NCBI GenBank assembly: GCA_905207905.1
Contig: CAJLNC010000109.1
Location: 1 to 6,585, forward strand
DNA: 6,585 nucleotides
Direction of reading: 5' to 3'
Source: an uncultured Lachnospiraceae bacterium
GTDB lineage: Bacteria; Bacillota_A; Clostridia; Lachnospirales; Lachnospiraceae
The translations under genes and the position numbers were made by a program. Positions within the stretch are counted from its first letter, which is position 1. Each line of letters begins with the position of its first letter. The notes below the pieces were generated by a model. It worked only from the letters and a program-made list of their open reading frames with translations. It was not told where the DNA came from and did no database searches. Of this stretch, positions 5,843 through 6,585 are shown piece after piece.

Positions 5843-6585
5843 CTACCAGGGACAGAGCCAGTTGTACATCTCCTCATACTTTCTGGCTGAAGTGTTCCAG
5901 GAGAAATCGACTGCCATGGCCCGGTCGATCAGCTTATTCCACTCCCGCTTTTTCTCATAGTAAACATACATGGCATATTTTACTGTGTTGAGCATCTCAT
6001 GGGCATTATAATTGGCAAAGCTGAAACCTGTACCTGTACTCTCATACTCATTGTAAGGAATTACGGTGTCCTTTAACCCTCCCGTCTCCCGGACAATGGG
6101 CACTGTACCGTAGCGCAGACTCATAAGCTGAGACAGGCCGCAGGGCTCAAACAGCGAGGGCATCAGGAAGGCATCACAGGAAGCATACACCTTATGGGAC
6201 ATAGCTTCCGAATAGAAAATATTTGCGGAAACCTTGCCCTGATACTTCCATGCAAAATGGCGGAACATATTCTCATACCGCTCCTCACCGGTTCCCAGCA
6301 CCACCAGTTGGATATCCTGCTGGCACAGTTCATCCATCATGTAGGCAATCAGATCAAAGCCCTTCTGGTCTGTGAGACGGGATACGATTCCGATCATCAT
6401 TACCTTTGGATCAACCTCAAGTCCCAGGTCTTTCTGAAGCTGAAGTTTATTTTTTATTTTTTCCTTGCGGAAATTACGGGCGTTGTAATTCTGAGTGATA
6501 AAAGGATCTGTTTCAGGATTAAATACATCATAGTCAATTCCGTTTACAATTCCTCTCAGGCTGTTGGATCGGGCGCACATCAGCC
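5843..6585 (-). CDS. glgA: Glycogen synthase, C-terminal glycosyltransferase domain (partial, N-terminus outside window)
   Basis: GlgA is a GT5 glycosyltransferase that moves glucose from ADP-glucose to the non-reducing end of a growing alpha-1,4-glucan in the cytoplasm. The visible part is the GT-B C-terminal lobe, about 247 codons of a family that is usually about 475-480 residues. Seen in order are ARSNSLRGIVNGIDYDVFNP, the donor-binding stretch GIVSRLTDQKGFDL with its Arg and Lys, LGTGEERYE, and LFEPCGLSQLMSLRYGTVPIV followed by RETGGLKDTV. The frame stays open at the right edge: the codon before the Met at 6578-6580 reads Leu, and SNSLRGIVNGID is mid-protein in GlgA, so that Met is internal and not the start. 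The C-terminal TAG is at 5843-5845. It is convergent with the flippase gene. Confidence 0.96.
   Translation of the reverse strand, partial: LMCARSNSLRGIVNGIDYDVFNPETDPFITQNYNARNFRKEKIKNKLQLQKDLGLEVDPKVMMIGIVSRLTDQKGFDLIAYMMDELCQQDIQLVVLGTGEERYENMFRHFAWKYQGKVSANIFYSEAMSHKVYASCDAFLMPSLFEPCGLSQLMSLRYGTVPIVRETGGLKDTVIPYNEYESTGTGFSFANYNAHEMLNTVKYAMYVYYEKKREWNKLIDRAMAVDFSWNTSARKYEEMYNWLCPW

Overview
The window looks like a housekeeping stretch of a low-to-mid-GC Firmicute, most likely a gut Clostridia/Lachnospiraceae-type anaerobe. The evidence is strong AGGAGG-type ribosome binding sites, consensus sigma-A promoters, a clostridial three-gene isc operon (Rrf2 regulator, cysteine desulfurase, short NifU/IscU scaffold), a SpoVB-like flippase typical of spore formers, and a bacterial glycogen synthase. 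The taxonomic call is inference from gene content and style only.

Layout from left to right: (1) 1-625, minus strand, the N-terminal 208 codons of glyceraldehyde-3-phosphate dehydrogenase (gap), running off the left edge, with a clear sigma-A promoter at 712-740. (2) 820-1629, plus strand, a PHP-domain phosphoesterase of the HisJ histidinol-phosphatase family, divergent from gap. (3) 3883 down to 1734, minus strand, an operon in the order iscR-like Rrf2 regulator, nifS/iscS and nifU/iscU. It is driven by a near-perfect TTGACA-17-TATATT promoter at 3928-3956, with a 10-bp-period direct repeat over the -10/start region that is a plausible autoregulatory operator. (4) 4008-5660, plus strand, divergent from iscR, a 550-residue SpoVB-type MOP-superfamily flippase with an unusual hydrophilic insert. 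(5) 5662-5790, a concentric nested inverted repeat whose core is a textbook bidirectional terminator. (6) 5843-6585, minus strand, the C-terminal domain of glycogen synthase (glgA), running off the right edge.

How the genes work together: NifS takes sulfur from cysteine and hands it to the NifU scaffold, where [Fe-S] clusters are built. The Rrf2 protein carries three cysteines placed like those of IscR and probably senses cluster status to control the operon. The other genes (central glycolysis, a PHP phosphatase, an envelope/spore lipid-linked flippase, glycogen synthesis) are independent neighbours. No tRNA, rRNA, CRISPR array, phage gene or transposase is visible. No gene-free stretch exceeds 300 bases; the longest is 626-819. 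The least explained structure is the 129-bp nested palindrome between the flippase and glgA; the rest of the window is largely conventional.
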